Shown here one piece after another: positions 47,247-59,363 of a stretch of DNA of 64,000 nt. The position numbers and the translations under genes were made by a program. This stretch comes from Gentiana macrophylla (taxonomy: Eukaryota; Streptophyta; Magnoliopsida; Gentianales; Gentianaceae). Each line of letters opens with the position of its first letter. The first letter of the stretch is position 1. Location of the stretch: contig CM047808.1 of NCBI GenBank assembly GCA_026214975.1, positions 62,832,583-62,896,582 on the forward strand, given 5' to 3'. Under the pieces are notes generated by a model, which made no database searches, was not told where the DNA came from, and saw nothing but the letters and a program-made list of their open reading frames with translations.

Positions 47247-48230
47247 CTAGTACAATTGTACTTGAGGTGCATGGTCTTTCATATAACTTTCCTCCAAAAG
47301 CGTGGCGTTAGTCGAAACTAGCACTTTGTTATCTTCCGGATCGTAAAATAGACCACCACGTGTACCTTTTGGATAGCCTACAAACAAACATACTTTCGTA
47401 CGTGATTGTAGCTTGGTAGTCTTGTCCATCGGCACATGTGCGAGACAACCCCATATCGCGAAGTAGCGAAGGCTTTCGCGATGTCCCGACCACATCTCAA
47501 TGGGTGTCTTTTCAACAGACTTTGACGGTACTGCATTCAAAATGTAGACCACTGCTTCTAAAGCATAACCCCAAAAGGATATAGGTAGTGAGGCGTAGCT
47601 CATCATTGATCTAACCATGTTAATCAATGTCTGTTTCTCTCTCAAAGAACTCCGTTTCTTTGAGGTGTCCTAAGCGCCTAACGTTGGAAACAAATTCCTT
47701 TTTCACCCAAGTAGTCAATGAACTCGATGATCTAAATACTCACCTCCGCGATCCGAGCGAAGGCATTTCAATGACTTGCCTAGTTGCCTTCGGCTTCGCT
47801 TGCTTGAACTCCTTGAACTTTCCAAAAGCCTCGGACTTTCTATGCGCAGCAGATAAAACATAACCGAATCTCGAGTAATCATCAATGAAAGTCACAAAGT
47901 ACTCATATCCGCCTAGCTTGCATGCGTTCATCGGACCACAAAGGTCCGAATGCACTAAGTCTAGAGTTCCTGTGGCTCTATTACCCTTTGATGAGAAGGG
48001 ACGCTTAGTCATTTTTCCCTCCAGGCAACACTCAGCATGAGCAAAGGTGTGTCAACAGATGACTCACCTAAGGCATTAACCTTTTCAAGTCTTTTGAGTC
48101 TTTCCAAGGAAATATGGCCAAGCCTTAGATGCCACAAGTATGTTTTATCTTCTTTTACTTGAGAAACTTTCTGCCTTTTTGCAGATCTTTGATGAGCGAT
48201 TTTAAACATTTCAAGATTAAGTAGGGAGCT
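47247..48230 (-). pseudogene. Angela-like integrase (broken)
   Basis: 48209-48009 is the GAG-pre-integrase zinc region (YLWHLRLGHISLERLKRLEK). 48012-47740 is the integrase start (DLVHSDLCGPMNACKLGG, FVTFIDDYSRFGYV). 47645-47247 is the C-terminal part ([57 protein letters not shown]). The second catalytic Asp region between 47740 and 47645 is shifted and partly missing. Confidence 0.88.
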
Positions 48231-48559
48231 TTATGTGGTCTTACAAAATATAAACCGTTTTCATTTATAGTTGAACACAATTCAAAGCCATTCTTTGAAA
48301 TAACAAATTCACCATTCAAACTTGAAACAGAAAATGATTGTTCAACTAAGGCAGATTAAGAAATCAAATTTCTCCTGAAATTGAATAAAATAAACATTTT
48401 CTAAATGTAAAATTCTATTATTAAAATGCAAGTCCACGCTCCCATCGCTTTGCTTGAAATGGCGCCCGAAGGCCTACTCGCATCACTGAGAACCCTCTTC
48501 CACTGTCGTCATGCGAACTAAGAATGCAATGAAGAACATATATGGTTAGTAGCTCCAGT

Positions 48560-49494
48560 ATCAAGTATCCAAGTGGACACATCTTTAGCTACATTAAAAG
48601 ATTCCAAGAATAGTAATTCCAAATTACTTTTCTTATCTTTCCCAATGACGACCTTGACTTTGCCATCTTTCATATCACGAAGATATTCGGGACAATGGCG
48701 TCGCCAATGTCCTACCTCCTTACAAGAAAAGCATTTGCCCTTTGGCTTGGCCTCAAATCAACTTTCTTGGCGCCTCTTTTTCTTCATTGGCTTGGGCACG
48801 GGTGCAACATTAGCCTTCTTCTTTGGTTTGGCCTTAGGCTTGTTTGATGACCTGGCCCGGCCATATTGGCTTCACCTTTCTTATCCCCTACTTGGACCTT
48901 ATCTTTCGATAGCAGGCCTCGTAGATAGTCGGTTCATTCAAAGATATGTGTCATGGTCAACTCATATTTGCCCATGAGATCATCGAGTTTTGAACGGGAT
49001 AAACTCGTGAGTCAATGATTCCAAAATCATCGATACTTGAGTTGCTTCATCGAACTTTGATCCATGAATACCGGCGTCATTGAAGTAATCGATCATATTC
49101 GAACATGACCATTCAACCGCTTGACCTTTCTTTAATTTCGTGTTAACGGCCAACCTGATGGCATCGTGTCTTGCTTGGTTGCTAGGTGATCCAAACATCG
49201 TAGTAAGTTTCGCATGATTTCTCCTCGAAGATTCAAACTCTTCAATCTGGGTCCTAATAACCTCCGACATTGCCGCCAAGATGATCCCACGAGCCCGGTT
49301 ATCTCGCTTGATCCAAATGATTACGTTTGCTCGATCTCGGCTTTACCAGGTTTTGGATCGCCAAATAGGGCATTCGAAGTAAGTACATGTTGCACATTCT
49401 CATACGTGAGCACCACGTTTAAGTTACTCTTCCATTTCTTAAAGTTGTTTCCGTTAATTTTTCTTGACAAGATGCGTAAATTTGAGCGAGACAT
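48560..49494 (-). pseudogene. Angela-like gag (broken)
   Basis: The ATG at 49494 starts MSRSNLRILSRKINGNNFKK, with WKSNLNVVLTYENVQHVL following, a standard gag opening. A stop near 49320 and a shift lead to 49279-48980 (AAMSEVIRTQIEEFESSRR, SMILESLTHEFIPFKT). A zinc knuckle KGKCFSCKEVGHWRRHCPEY is readable at about 48690-48750. The protease domain expected between zinc knuckle and integrase was not securely identified. Confidence 0.85.
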
Positions 49495-50261
49495 TTTCTT
49501 TGAAAATAAAATGACATGTATTAATTCAAGTTTAACACTACTATATTAAATTTTAGGAATTGTAAACTAAAAAATAAGTCTACTCTTCTACCATTCCAAG
49601 GTTTTAACCTCGCATCTCGATGCCGCCGTAGGTAGGTCAAAGAGATGACGGTTAAATCGAGACAATCTCATCAATGAATAACTTGTGAGAATCAAACATC
49701 CCACGAGAATCGAACATCCCTTTATTCATTGACTACCTTCCTTTTTAGCCTAGATATTTCCAAAAATATCCTTTATGGGTGTGACCTACTATATCGGATC
49801 TCTTAGGTGCGCCCGAGTGTGCCGTCGTAGGATAGGTCGGTGACCCGACGAGTACCCGTAAATCCTATCCTTTCGGAGACCAAGCCATGAATGTTGATAG
49901 GGGTGAACACCATCCGTAGGGGCGAAAATCAAAGCGCCGCGCGGCGTCACCCTTCTCTCACTTACTTGTATCTATAGTAGAGGCCGTGGGGTTGGCTTGT
50001 CGCCTTCCCGCTCCCACTCAATAATTTGGAAGTGGTTGTGGGTTAACTAACCACGTCTTTTTGATGTTATCATAAAACTCATCAAATCAAGGATTCGAAT
50101 GGTGTCGGTAACGTGGGCAAGCCTACCCGTCCCTATTCGTTGGAACATATGTGATGATCGGACGAAATCGGGTCAAGACAAATTTCATTGAGATAAGAAG
50201 AATCACCCTCCGTTCTCCGGTGTAGCTTAGTCTTGCGGACCCCCGTGCATACATCACACTA
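49495..50261 (-). other. Leader of the Angela-like element, gag-proximal part
   Basis: Untranslated leader between gag and the CACTA insertion. The first ~180 bp match positions 1-150 of the window, and a segment at about 49810-49855 matches 3533-3572. The target triplet CTA of the CACTA insertion is at 50259-50261. Confidence 0.75.
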
Positions 50262-50281
50262 CACTACAAGAAAATCGGTTT

Positions 50282-50640
50282 TTAATGACGGGAAAATAGG
50301 TCATTAAAAGTTAATATCCTGTCATTGAAGACGTTTAACGACGGGAAATTTCCCGTCACGGCCCGTCACTACTGCCTTCCTAGCTAAAAGTAAATAATGA
50401 CTGTATAGTGTCCTGTCATTATTGTTGTTGTATAATTAATGACGATATTATACTCTCATTAACAGTTCATATTAATGAAGATAAATTTTCATCATTATTG
50501 CTTCGATCTCCCCTCATTAAAAATATCAATACTAACAATATACCCCATCACTAGAATATAAATATTCCTGTCACCATAAGTCTTTTACCGCCAATATGTT
50601 CCTTGTCATTATTAATTATACCTTCATTAAAAGTGAATTT
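50282..50640. repeat. CACTA left subterminal repeats
   Basis: Repeated short motifs TTAATGACGGG, GGTCATTA, CTGTCATT and TTAATGA in both orientations, as expected for transposase-accessory protein binding. Confidence 0.65.
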
Positions 50641-52067
50641 AATATGATGATAACTTATCGTCGATATTACTACTAGCAATAGAATGATTCAACATTAGTC
50701 TTAAATACTATTATTGAATGACATCTATTTAAAAAAAAAAAACAAATATTAATACACAAACATTAAATGCAATAATAGATTTTATTGAAATAACATCAAC
50801 ATGATGTGTTCAAACACTAAACATCTAAGCAAGACGAGTTCAAAACCTCAAAATAACAAGCGAAAATGAAACGTAATATTAAATGACAAAGTTATTTTAA
50901 AACACCTACACTACTCAAACACCAAAACACAACATCATCACATTTAACGAACTTGAAACTACAAGGTGAACTAGATTGAAGCGCTTTCTTCATGCTTATG
51001 CAACAATCAACCTTATCATGATCTTCAATCTTGTAATTTGGATAGTTGTGCATGAAATTTTCAGCATGTTGTGCAATGAATTCAACATCCCAAAAATTGT
51101 TATCAAACGTGTAAGATGACATTTTAGGAAAAAATAAAAACTAAGCAAAATTTAATATTTGCGAGAGCAAAAAGAACATACAATCAAAGCTGATGGCAAC
51201 ATACAGTCATAAGGAAATATACTTCATTTGTGCCTTTGTAATCCACTTCAGAAATACATAATCATAAGGAAGTCATTATATGTAATAACATTTTAACTCA
51301 AGATAATCATGTCATATTGCATGGTAGAACCTTAGATCAAGCATTGCATAAGATGCACACTATCATGTAGCATATACCAATACAAGATCCAGATTCGAAT
51401 CAACAGGTTATACATGACCTGGAAATGTTTGGACATGTCTTTGGACAAATCTCAGACATGTCATGGATCACCCAAGAACATTCAAGACACATCAAACCAT
51501 AATTCTAGATCAGACCCAAGACCTACACACAAACTGAACATAACAGGAACTCAAACTCAGTGACAGACCTCAAGACCAATGCAACAACAAATAAGTGTAC
51601 ATAACAAAGCATCATATCAGCAACTTGGCAAATGAGCAGCATGAGAAGATGAATGCAAAGATATATGAGTGCACTTTGTTCAGCATTATATCAATGCCAA
51701 ACAATATCGAGGCACACTACAGACGATGTAACAAATTCTTGAAACAAGAACAAAAAAGCTTCTCACAAGCACAAGACCGAATAAAAATTCCTATCTTTCT
51801 TTTAATGCTTTCATGAGTCCGAATTCATAACAAGAAACAAAGAAAGAAAAAACTCGCATTATCTCTTCGTTTTTCCATGTGCACTCATATATCTTTGCAT
51901 TCAGTTCATATTGAAATAGAGAGATGTGAAGTTAGATCATTTGAACCATTCCTCACCAATCATGGCATTAAGTTTTTTTATACACCGCTAGAAATAGTAA
52001 AATGAAGAAATCGATTGCATGAATATGGACTTTAAAAATAAAAATAAAGGAAGAGAAAACAGAATAC
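50641..52067. other. CACTA 3' non-coding region
   Basis: Mostly AT-rich non-coding sequence between the subterminal repeats and the Ptta-type gene. A 76-codon minus-strand frame at 50892-51122 (MSSYTFDNNFWDVEFIAQHA) could be a terminal exon, but I do not recognise it. Confidence 0.4.
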
Positions 52068-55000
52068 CTATTCAAGGTCATGGTGAGGCATTGCTGGTCC
52101 ATTTGACATCTGTTGAGTGCCATTCTCAATTTGCGTCAATCTGTTTTCAAACTTATCCATACGTCTCTTAAGATTTATATTTTCTTCTTCCTTATCATGG
52201 AGTTTAGCCTCAAGTTCTTTTATATAAGTATCTTTAGTATCATTGAAATGTTTTCTTTTCATTCCTCCACCATAACCAAAGACATGGCTATGACGTTGTG
52301 GTCCAAAGCACTTTTCAACGACCTCAATATGTGAAAGAGATGCATTGGATTGAACGGTCTTAACAATTTCATCCTACAAAATATACACACACAATGTGAG
52401 TAAGGAAAAATTTCATAACAAATTAGGTAAAAAGTTTGTATAACATACATATTTTTGTTGTGATTACGCTCAAAGAAACATTCCATTTTTCTCTTAGTCA
52501 CTTGAAAGATTTTAGCAACATCAGGTGGATTGTTTTGTTCACCTCCCTAAATATTATAGAAAGTGCATAACATAAAATGGGTCATTTAGGCATAAGATCC
52601 AAAAACAAAAACAAAGACAAAAATAAAAAAGCAACTACCATTTCATATATGATTTGTCTATGTGGCTTGCTTCCAGTTCGATGAGGCATCGATCCTTTTT
52701 CGATTGTTTGCATTCATATCACTTGTTTTCTATATAAATCGAAATCAAAAATACATCGTTAACCTTCATAAAAACAAATATTATAATATAGAATATACAT
52801 GATCATCAATAATTATCAGTTGAAGTTAACATATATATACCTGGAACTTTTCATTTAAAAATTTGTTAGAAACCACCATTCCCAATCATTCGTATCCATG
52901 TCCGATGGCACATTCTTTAATGCTTCGATTTTAGTTTTGCAAGGTGTTACATAATCAGTATTCAATTTTGACATCCAAGCCGTCCATAATGTACGCATAT
53001 GCTCCAACGTATGATCACGGTATAATTCTATGTTATCATTATAAAAGACTTCCTACAAATATACTGAAAATGCATTTAGCATTACTGAGAAACATATGGA
53101 AAAAATTATTAGATTCATAGATAACTCGAGTCATAGTATAAAATTATGAGCATCCAAGTATGAGAAAAATACCTTTCTGCATCCCACATGTGTTGTTTGT
53201 TTAATTCGATTAACTCTGTCCATGTCTTCATGCGTATAGGGCATATATGCTTGTCCCGGACGATTTTCCCCAAATGTCTAGACCAACGGCTTTGTTGCGG
53301 ACCCACTGCACGATTGTTGTAGAACTTGATCTCAAGTTTTTCTCCGGGTTTTAGAGCTGCAATGGTCTTATTCTTGTTCTTCCTCTAACCTTTTTCTTAC
53401 TTGGAGGTAACGAATCTATTGAAATTTATTGGAGTAATTAGTAAATCTACTGAAATTTAAGAAAAGTTAAGTGCATGAAACTGGTATTAAACAACTATAA
53501 CAAAGGAAAAAAGAAAGCCCTATCTGCAGGGTCAATTTTAATTACAACCAAATTAAGAAGTTATGTATTTTTGTTCTGACATGGACAGAGAACCACTTTT
53601 TTTTCCCAATATCGATGCTTTAAGTACAACCTATGGATCACCATCGTCTAGGATCCTTCGTTATATAAAAAGTAAATTTTTATTAATTTGTAGTCGTAAT
53701 TAAGGTGAGCAAAAAAGAAAAATCAATCCACACTAGAAATCAAGGTTAGCCCAAATCAATTTACCTTCAACATATTTTTCAGTGATAGCATACTTCGGCT
53801 CCCCACTTTCACCATCATCATTCATAGGAGTTAACTTAGCAACAAGAAAATGACCAACAGCCTCTTTTGGTATTGAAAACTCCTAAAGAAATCAAATGAC
53901 CATCATGACATTATTAAACAAATTAACGTTATTTAACATTATCATACGAATAATAGCTACTTGTCTTATTCAATTCTAGATAATGGTAATGCATTTTAAT
54001 TCAGAAGTATAACTACTTACCTTGTTGTTCTTTACACATTCGCTGATAGCTTGCAGATTAGTTTCGCTGCCAAAATTCTTGGAAATAGTTATGAAATATT
54101 GAACCATGCTAGCTTCTAAACTTCCATTTCTCACATCCCCGCACACTGTAACTTTCTCATATGCCTTACTCTCACCCCGTATTTCGACAACATCAATTAT
54201 CGGAAGCATTGGGACGGGGGCTGTAAAGACATCACAAAATCAAATAGCGAAAAAGGATCATAGAAAAAAATTAAATTAGAAAGAACTCAAACTAAGACTA
54301 CCAAGTTTTGGATTGTCTAGAAGCAGTTTGAAGCGAAGTGGCTGCTCATTTTCATCCGGTTCAACATGAATGCGTATGATCTCTCCATTTTCATAATTTC
54401 TCATCAAGGCCAGTAAATCTTCGTCATTTCTCAATGTAATCCCAAACCGACCCGTAATACTCAGACCAACCGAATAAATGTCAAATAACTTTTTGCATAT
54501 GTTCCAAATATCCAATAAAGAACTATCTTCTGAAAAAATTTCTTCTCTCCAGAACTCATCACCATAATGCACAATAAGAGTGTAGGTTGAAATCTCACTT
54601 TCTGAAAGAAAAAAAAATATTTTTATCGATGTATTATAAAATTGAAGTATAAAATTTTAAAAGTTCACCATTTCTTCTATGATTGTTCGTGTGCATAGGT
54701 TCTTGATCTTTAGCCAATGGCTTTTGAGTGTTACCTGTGCAAAACATATGTAGAGAGTAAGTACCAAAATCAAAGCTCTTACAATCTCTCATTTATCCAA
54801 ACATGAAATTATGTTTTGTCGAAAACCTTGACATAATTAAAGAAGATCAAACCTTATGAAAAAACATTGATTACTAAGCTTCAAAACTGAACAAACAAGC
54901 AGTCAAGTTCAATATCCTAAATCATAGGTTCGTGTCTATAATTTCTTGCACATAGATTGATAAACAAGTCCAATTTCTTACATATGTATTCATTCAGATT

Positions 55001-55579
55001 TTCATTTCTAAAGAAATTTCAAATTAAAAAGTAAATCTTAAAATATATATTCATACACCGTCTTGAGTTTCTTCTACCATTGTATTTGAAGGCAAATGTT
55101 TGGAAAATGGAAATAACATGATATATTCTGTTACTGCTACATAAATATGATATGCAAACCAAATAGTATAATAGAGCAGCTGAGTCAAAAACATTATTAC
55201 ACATGTTTAACTTAGATACAAAGCCCTAATGGTTTATAGGCACAAATAACAACAAAAATATATACGACATGGGTATGAAAAGCTACTTTGTCGTTAGTTA
55301 CATTGCCTTAACCAATTTTATATGTGCAAAAGACAACCCTGCATCTTACTCAATGAAACATAACATGGAACATGGATCAGATCATAAGAAAAGCTTTCAA
55401 ACAAATAATGAGATCATAGAACTCAATGGAATAAACACTATCAATAAATAAAATATACCAGTAGATTCTGCAATTGGCCTCCACGCTTTTTTGCCAAATC
55501 CACGCTCATTACCAAGTTTACCAGGTGCTATATATCTTGCTGCCTTCTGGAACGTGCCCTTGTTATTTTTTGCAAGCAT
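52068..55579 (-). pseudogene. Ptta/En/Spm-type second CACTA gene, multi-exon
   Basis: Exons with good GT/AG borders on the minus strand: 55579-55459 (MLAKNNKGTFQKAARYIAPG), possibly others, 54601-54302, 54221-54021, 53882-53765, 53384-53173, 53052-52841, 52729-52639, about 52547-52450 and 52374-52068. Diagnostic phrases of the plant Ptta/En/Spm transposase family: EIKFYNNRAVGPQQSRWSRH followed by LGKIVRDKHICPIR and HMWDAERYF, then DWEWWFLTNF, MPHRTGSKPHRQI, and CFGPQRHSHVFGYGGG before a coiled C-terminus (LKRRMDKFENRLTQIENG). The exon at 54601 encodes IVHYGDEFWREEI, recalling the N-terminal domain of MuDR-type transposases. A one-base deletion near 52865 turns NFLNEKFQ into a stop, so it is probably dead. 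Such proteins are thought to bind CACTA subterminal repeats. Confidence 0.8.
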
Positions 55580-55989
55580 TTTGATTATCTATCAACATTA
55601 TATGCGTAACATATAATTATAAGAACGGTCAACATTTTAAAATAATTGAAACGTCAATGAAAAATGAATCATATAGTACTAACAAGATAGGAAGAATTCA
55701 ATATGTCTAGAAAGATAAAAATAAAAACCAACAAAACTCGGATAATTTTTAAGAAGCAACCAAAAAGAAAGAAAAAAAATCTAGAAGATCATATATAATA
55801 GCCAACTCGGTACAACCAAACCACCACATCAACCAAGATTTCTTCAAGTGGATTTTCTCTTTCTCTTTTTTATGGATGTTGGCATTTCAACTACTATTGA
55901 ATCCAAATGTGTTCTACTCCAAATGTTTTTATCATCTGAACCAAATGAAGTTGAGCCACCACTGTCAAATTTGAAAGATCAACTATGTT

Positions 55990-58900
55990 GATATGCTTCA
56001 CCTAAATCACATGCATCATTCTCGTCGTCCTCTTCTCGGTTGTGGCATATCGTATGAATCTCGAGCTTGTGTCTTAACAGCAATATGCCAACCTTTATTG
56101 ACATTGTCAATGGTATAGAACACTTGTGAAGCTTGATTGGCAAGAATGAATGGTTCGTTTGTTTTTAATAGGCGACGGCAATTAATGCTAACGAATCCAT
56201 GTTCATCTATTTTAACTCCTTTCTCATTGTCATACACATCGAACCATCTGCATCGAAATAAAACCACCCGTTTCCCATCAAGGTATTGCAGTTCAAGAAC
56301 CTGTTTCAACACTCCATAATAGTCAACATAATTTTCCTCATTTCCTATGTCACCAACAACACACACCCTGAATTTTGTGTTCTACATTTGTTGTCACGAT
56401 CTTCTACCCGAACCTATATCCATTGACGACATAACCATTGAAGCTTGTGGCATATTGAGAAGGACCACGGGACAATGATACCAACTCATCAATAAATTTG
56501 GTACTTTGGCCTTGCATTTTCATTTTTCAACCTACAATGGAATTACAATGTGAATAACTTTAACAAAGGACATTGTACAATATTATATTAAATGAAGAAT
56601 CACTCACTTTCTCTTTAAACCAATGGACAAAATTTCTAGTCCGCTCTTCTTCGGACTTTTGTTCTGTATCTTTTTGCTGAATTTTGTTGTACTCTCTATA
56701 TATGTTACAAAATTAATGAGAAAACACATGTGTGTAAAAATATATGAAAAAAACATGAATGAGTTTTAAGAGAAAGTTGAGCTTACTCAAGGAAAGGTTG
56801 TACTTCATCGCAATTCTTTAAGATATAGATATGAGCCGTCATCCGATCATCGTCGCTAAGAATACAAGACGTTCGGCACCAAGAGATCGTCAAGTTGTGA
56901 AAACATGGATATTTCACCTTCATATTCATATAACCCACCATCGAGTTTCTCTCACGTGAATTGAATTTTGTCTTGGCATCCTTCAAGTACATTGAGCAAA
57001 ATATCATACACTCCTCGCTATATATCCTCTCGCAATTGAGCCTTACGGTCGAGCCATGTTGCGAATAAGTCGTTTTAACCCATGCAACATACGTTCAATA
57101 GGGTACATCCATCGATATTGTATCGGTCCAAAGAATCTTAGCCTCGTTGGCTAAATGAACTGACAAATGCACCATCACATCAAAAATGAAGGGGGGAAAA
57201 CTTGCTCTAACTTGCACAGTAATCGAATTTGGGCTTCGATGTTTTCTAGCTCATCCACCCTCAATGTTTTAGCACCCAAGCTAGTAAAAAACAAAGACAA
57301 CTCAATGAGAGGTTCACACACTTCTTTAGGGAGGAGGCCACGTATACCAAGCGGGAGCAAATGTTGTAAAAGTACATGATGATCATGACTTTTCAAACCT
57401 GATATTTTATGCTCCTTCATATTCACACTCTGTGAAATATTCGACGAAAACCCATCTGGGACTCTTAAATATTTATAGAATAAGCAAAATAGATGCTTCT
57501 CCTCATTAGATAGTGTGTAGCATGCAACAGGCAACTCAATTTTATCCCCATTTCTAATTGGATGCAACTCCGGTCTAATATTCATAGCTTCCAAATCAAG
57601 ACGAGTTTGGACATTGTCCTTAGTCTTCCCCTTCATATTCATAATTGTCCCTATTATATTCTCACATATATTCTTTTCAATGTGCATCACATCCAAATTG
57701 TGCCGTAACAAATGGGTACTCCAATATGGAAGTTCAAAGAAAATGCTTTTCTTATTCCAATTATCACCTCGTTTCTCATGTGATATTTTCGTTTTTTTTC
57801 CAACACACTTAGTAAGAGTTATTCCCTCTAAGTCATTAACTTGAGCAAGTACATCATCTCCTGAAAGATGAGATGGACATTGTCTTACCTCCTTAGTTCC
57901 ATCAAACATGCTTTTGTTTTTTCTCCATTTATGGTCGATAGGCAGAAAACGTCGATGACCCATATAACACTGCTTGTGACCATTGGCTAACCTTATAGAA
58001 AAAGTTTCTTTATTACAACAAGGGCATGCCATCTTACCTTTGGTACTCCAACGGACAAGTTTCCATATGCAGGAAAATCATTGATCGTCCACGGCAATGA
58101 TGCACGCAAATTTAAATTCTCACGAGTCGAAGCATCAAAAGTTTCAACACCTTCTTCCCACAACTCTTTCAACTCGTTTATCAAAGGTCCGAGATAGACA
58201 TCAATGGCATCTCCAGACCCTCGAGGACCAGTATGAGCATTGACGAATGAAATTTGATTCTTTCATGCACATCCACGGAGGCAAATTGTATGGGATAAGT
58301 ATTACACGGCCATATCTTTGTCGATGTTTTTGAATGTGTGAATGGTTGAAAACCATCACTAAGCGAGACCAAGCCGTACATTTCGAGGATCAGCGAGAAA
58401 AACCTTTGTATAGATCATCGAATGACTTCCATGCCATTGAATCAATTTGGATGTCTCATCACTCCATCATCCATTCTTTTTCACTATGCCATCTCATATG
58501 AGATGCGATCTTTTAGACATGAATAACCTCTGAAGTCTCGGTTTTAAAGGAAAGTAGCGCAAGGTCTTCGCTGCTACTTTCTTACCATTCTTTCGAATTT
58601 TTGTTTCCCCAGAATGAATATCTTCTTTCCATCTCGAAGCACCACATATTTTGCATGTGTCGGATTCTTCTTCTTCTTTCCAATACAACATACAATCATT
58701 GACACACGCATCTATCTTTTGATAAGAAAGACCAAGATCTTTAATAATTTTTTTGCATCATGATATGTTTCCGGCAAAGTTGAATCGGCCGGTAGTATTT
58801 GTTTCAACTTTTGCGTGAACATGGTCAACGATTCATTACTCCAATGACCAAGACTCTTGATGTGTAATATGTCGACAATCGAAGACAATTTTGAGGTCTC

Positions 58901-59363
58901 ACATCCGGGTAAACGATTGTTTAGAATCTTTCAATAACCTATAAAATGCCTTTGCTTCATCATTTGGTTCCTCGTCATGCATATTCGACTTGAGGAACCT
59001 ACGTGTGACTCATTTTTATCCAATACATTCATATTCGGATATAAATCCGTTAGAATTTCATCAACCCCTTGATTACACTCACTTCCATCTGTGTCTTCAT
59101 CGCCGGATGAAGAATCATAACGCTCTTTCACCATGGTGATACCAAGTTGTATAACCCGGCATTATCCCATTCACAATGAGATGTTGTTCAACCATTTCAC
59201 GAGATAAACAATCGGTGTTATTACACTTAATACACGCACACCGGATCTTTGTGATCTTCACCCGTCTTTCGAAAAGCATATTTTAAAAATCTTCAACACC
59301 GGTCTTGTATTTTACATTGAGTCGATCATTGATAAGACTCATCCATTCCTTATTGGGTGCCAT
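55990..59363 (-). pseudogene. TNP2-type CACTA transposase (broken)
   Basis: The ATG at 59363 starts MAPNKEWMSLINDRLNVKYK, the transposase-associated domain, with CACIKCNN and CLSREMVEQHL. 59134-58931 is an acidic linker. 58691-58494 has CKICGASRWKEDI and TLRYFPLKPRLQRLFMS. 58381-58181 has DGFQPFTHSKTSTKIWPCNT and SSMLILVLEG. 58184-57993 has LINELKELWEEGVETFDAST. 58032-57175 is open for 285 codons (CPCCNKETFSIRLANGHKQC, HRRFLP, LPYWSTHLLRHNLDVMHIEK), ending in the DUF4218-type region that continues to about 56600. 56366-56016 is a DUF4216-type segment (YYGVLKQVLELQYLDGKRVV, LFRCRWFDVYDNEKG). The full order matches plant TNP2 proteins. Several frameshifts and stops. Confidence 0.9.
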
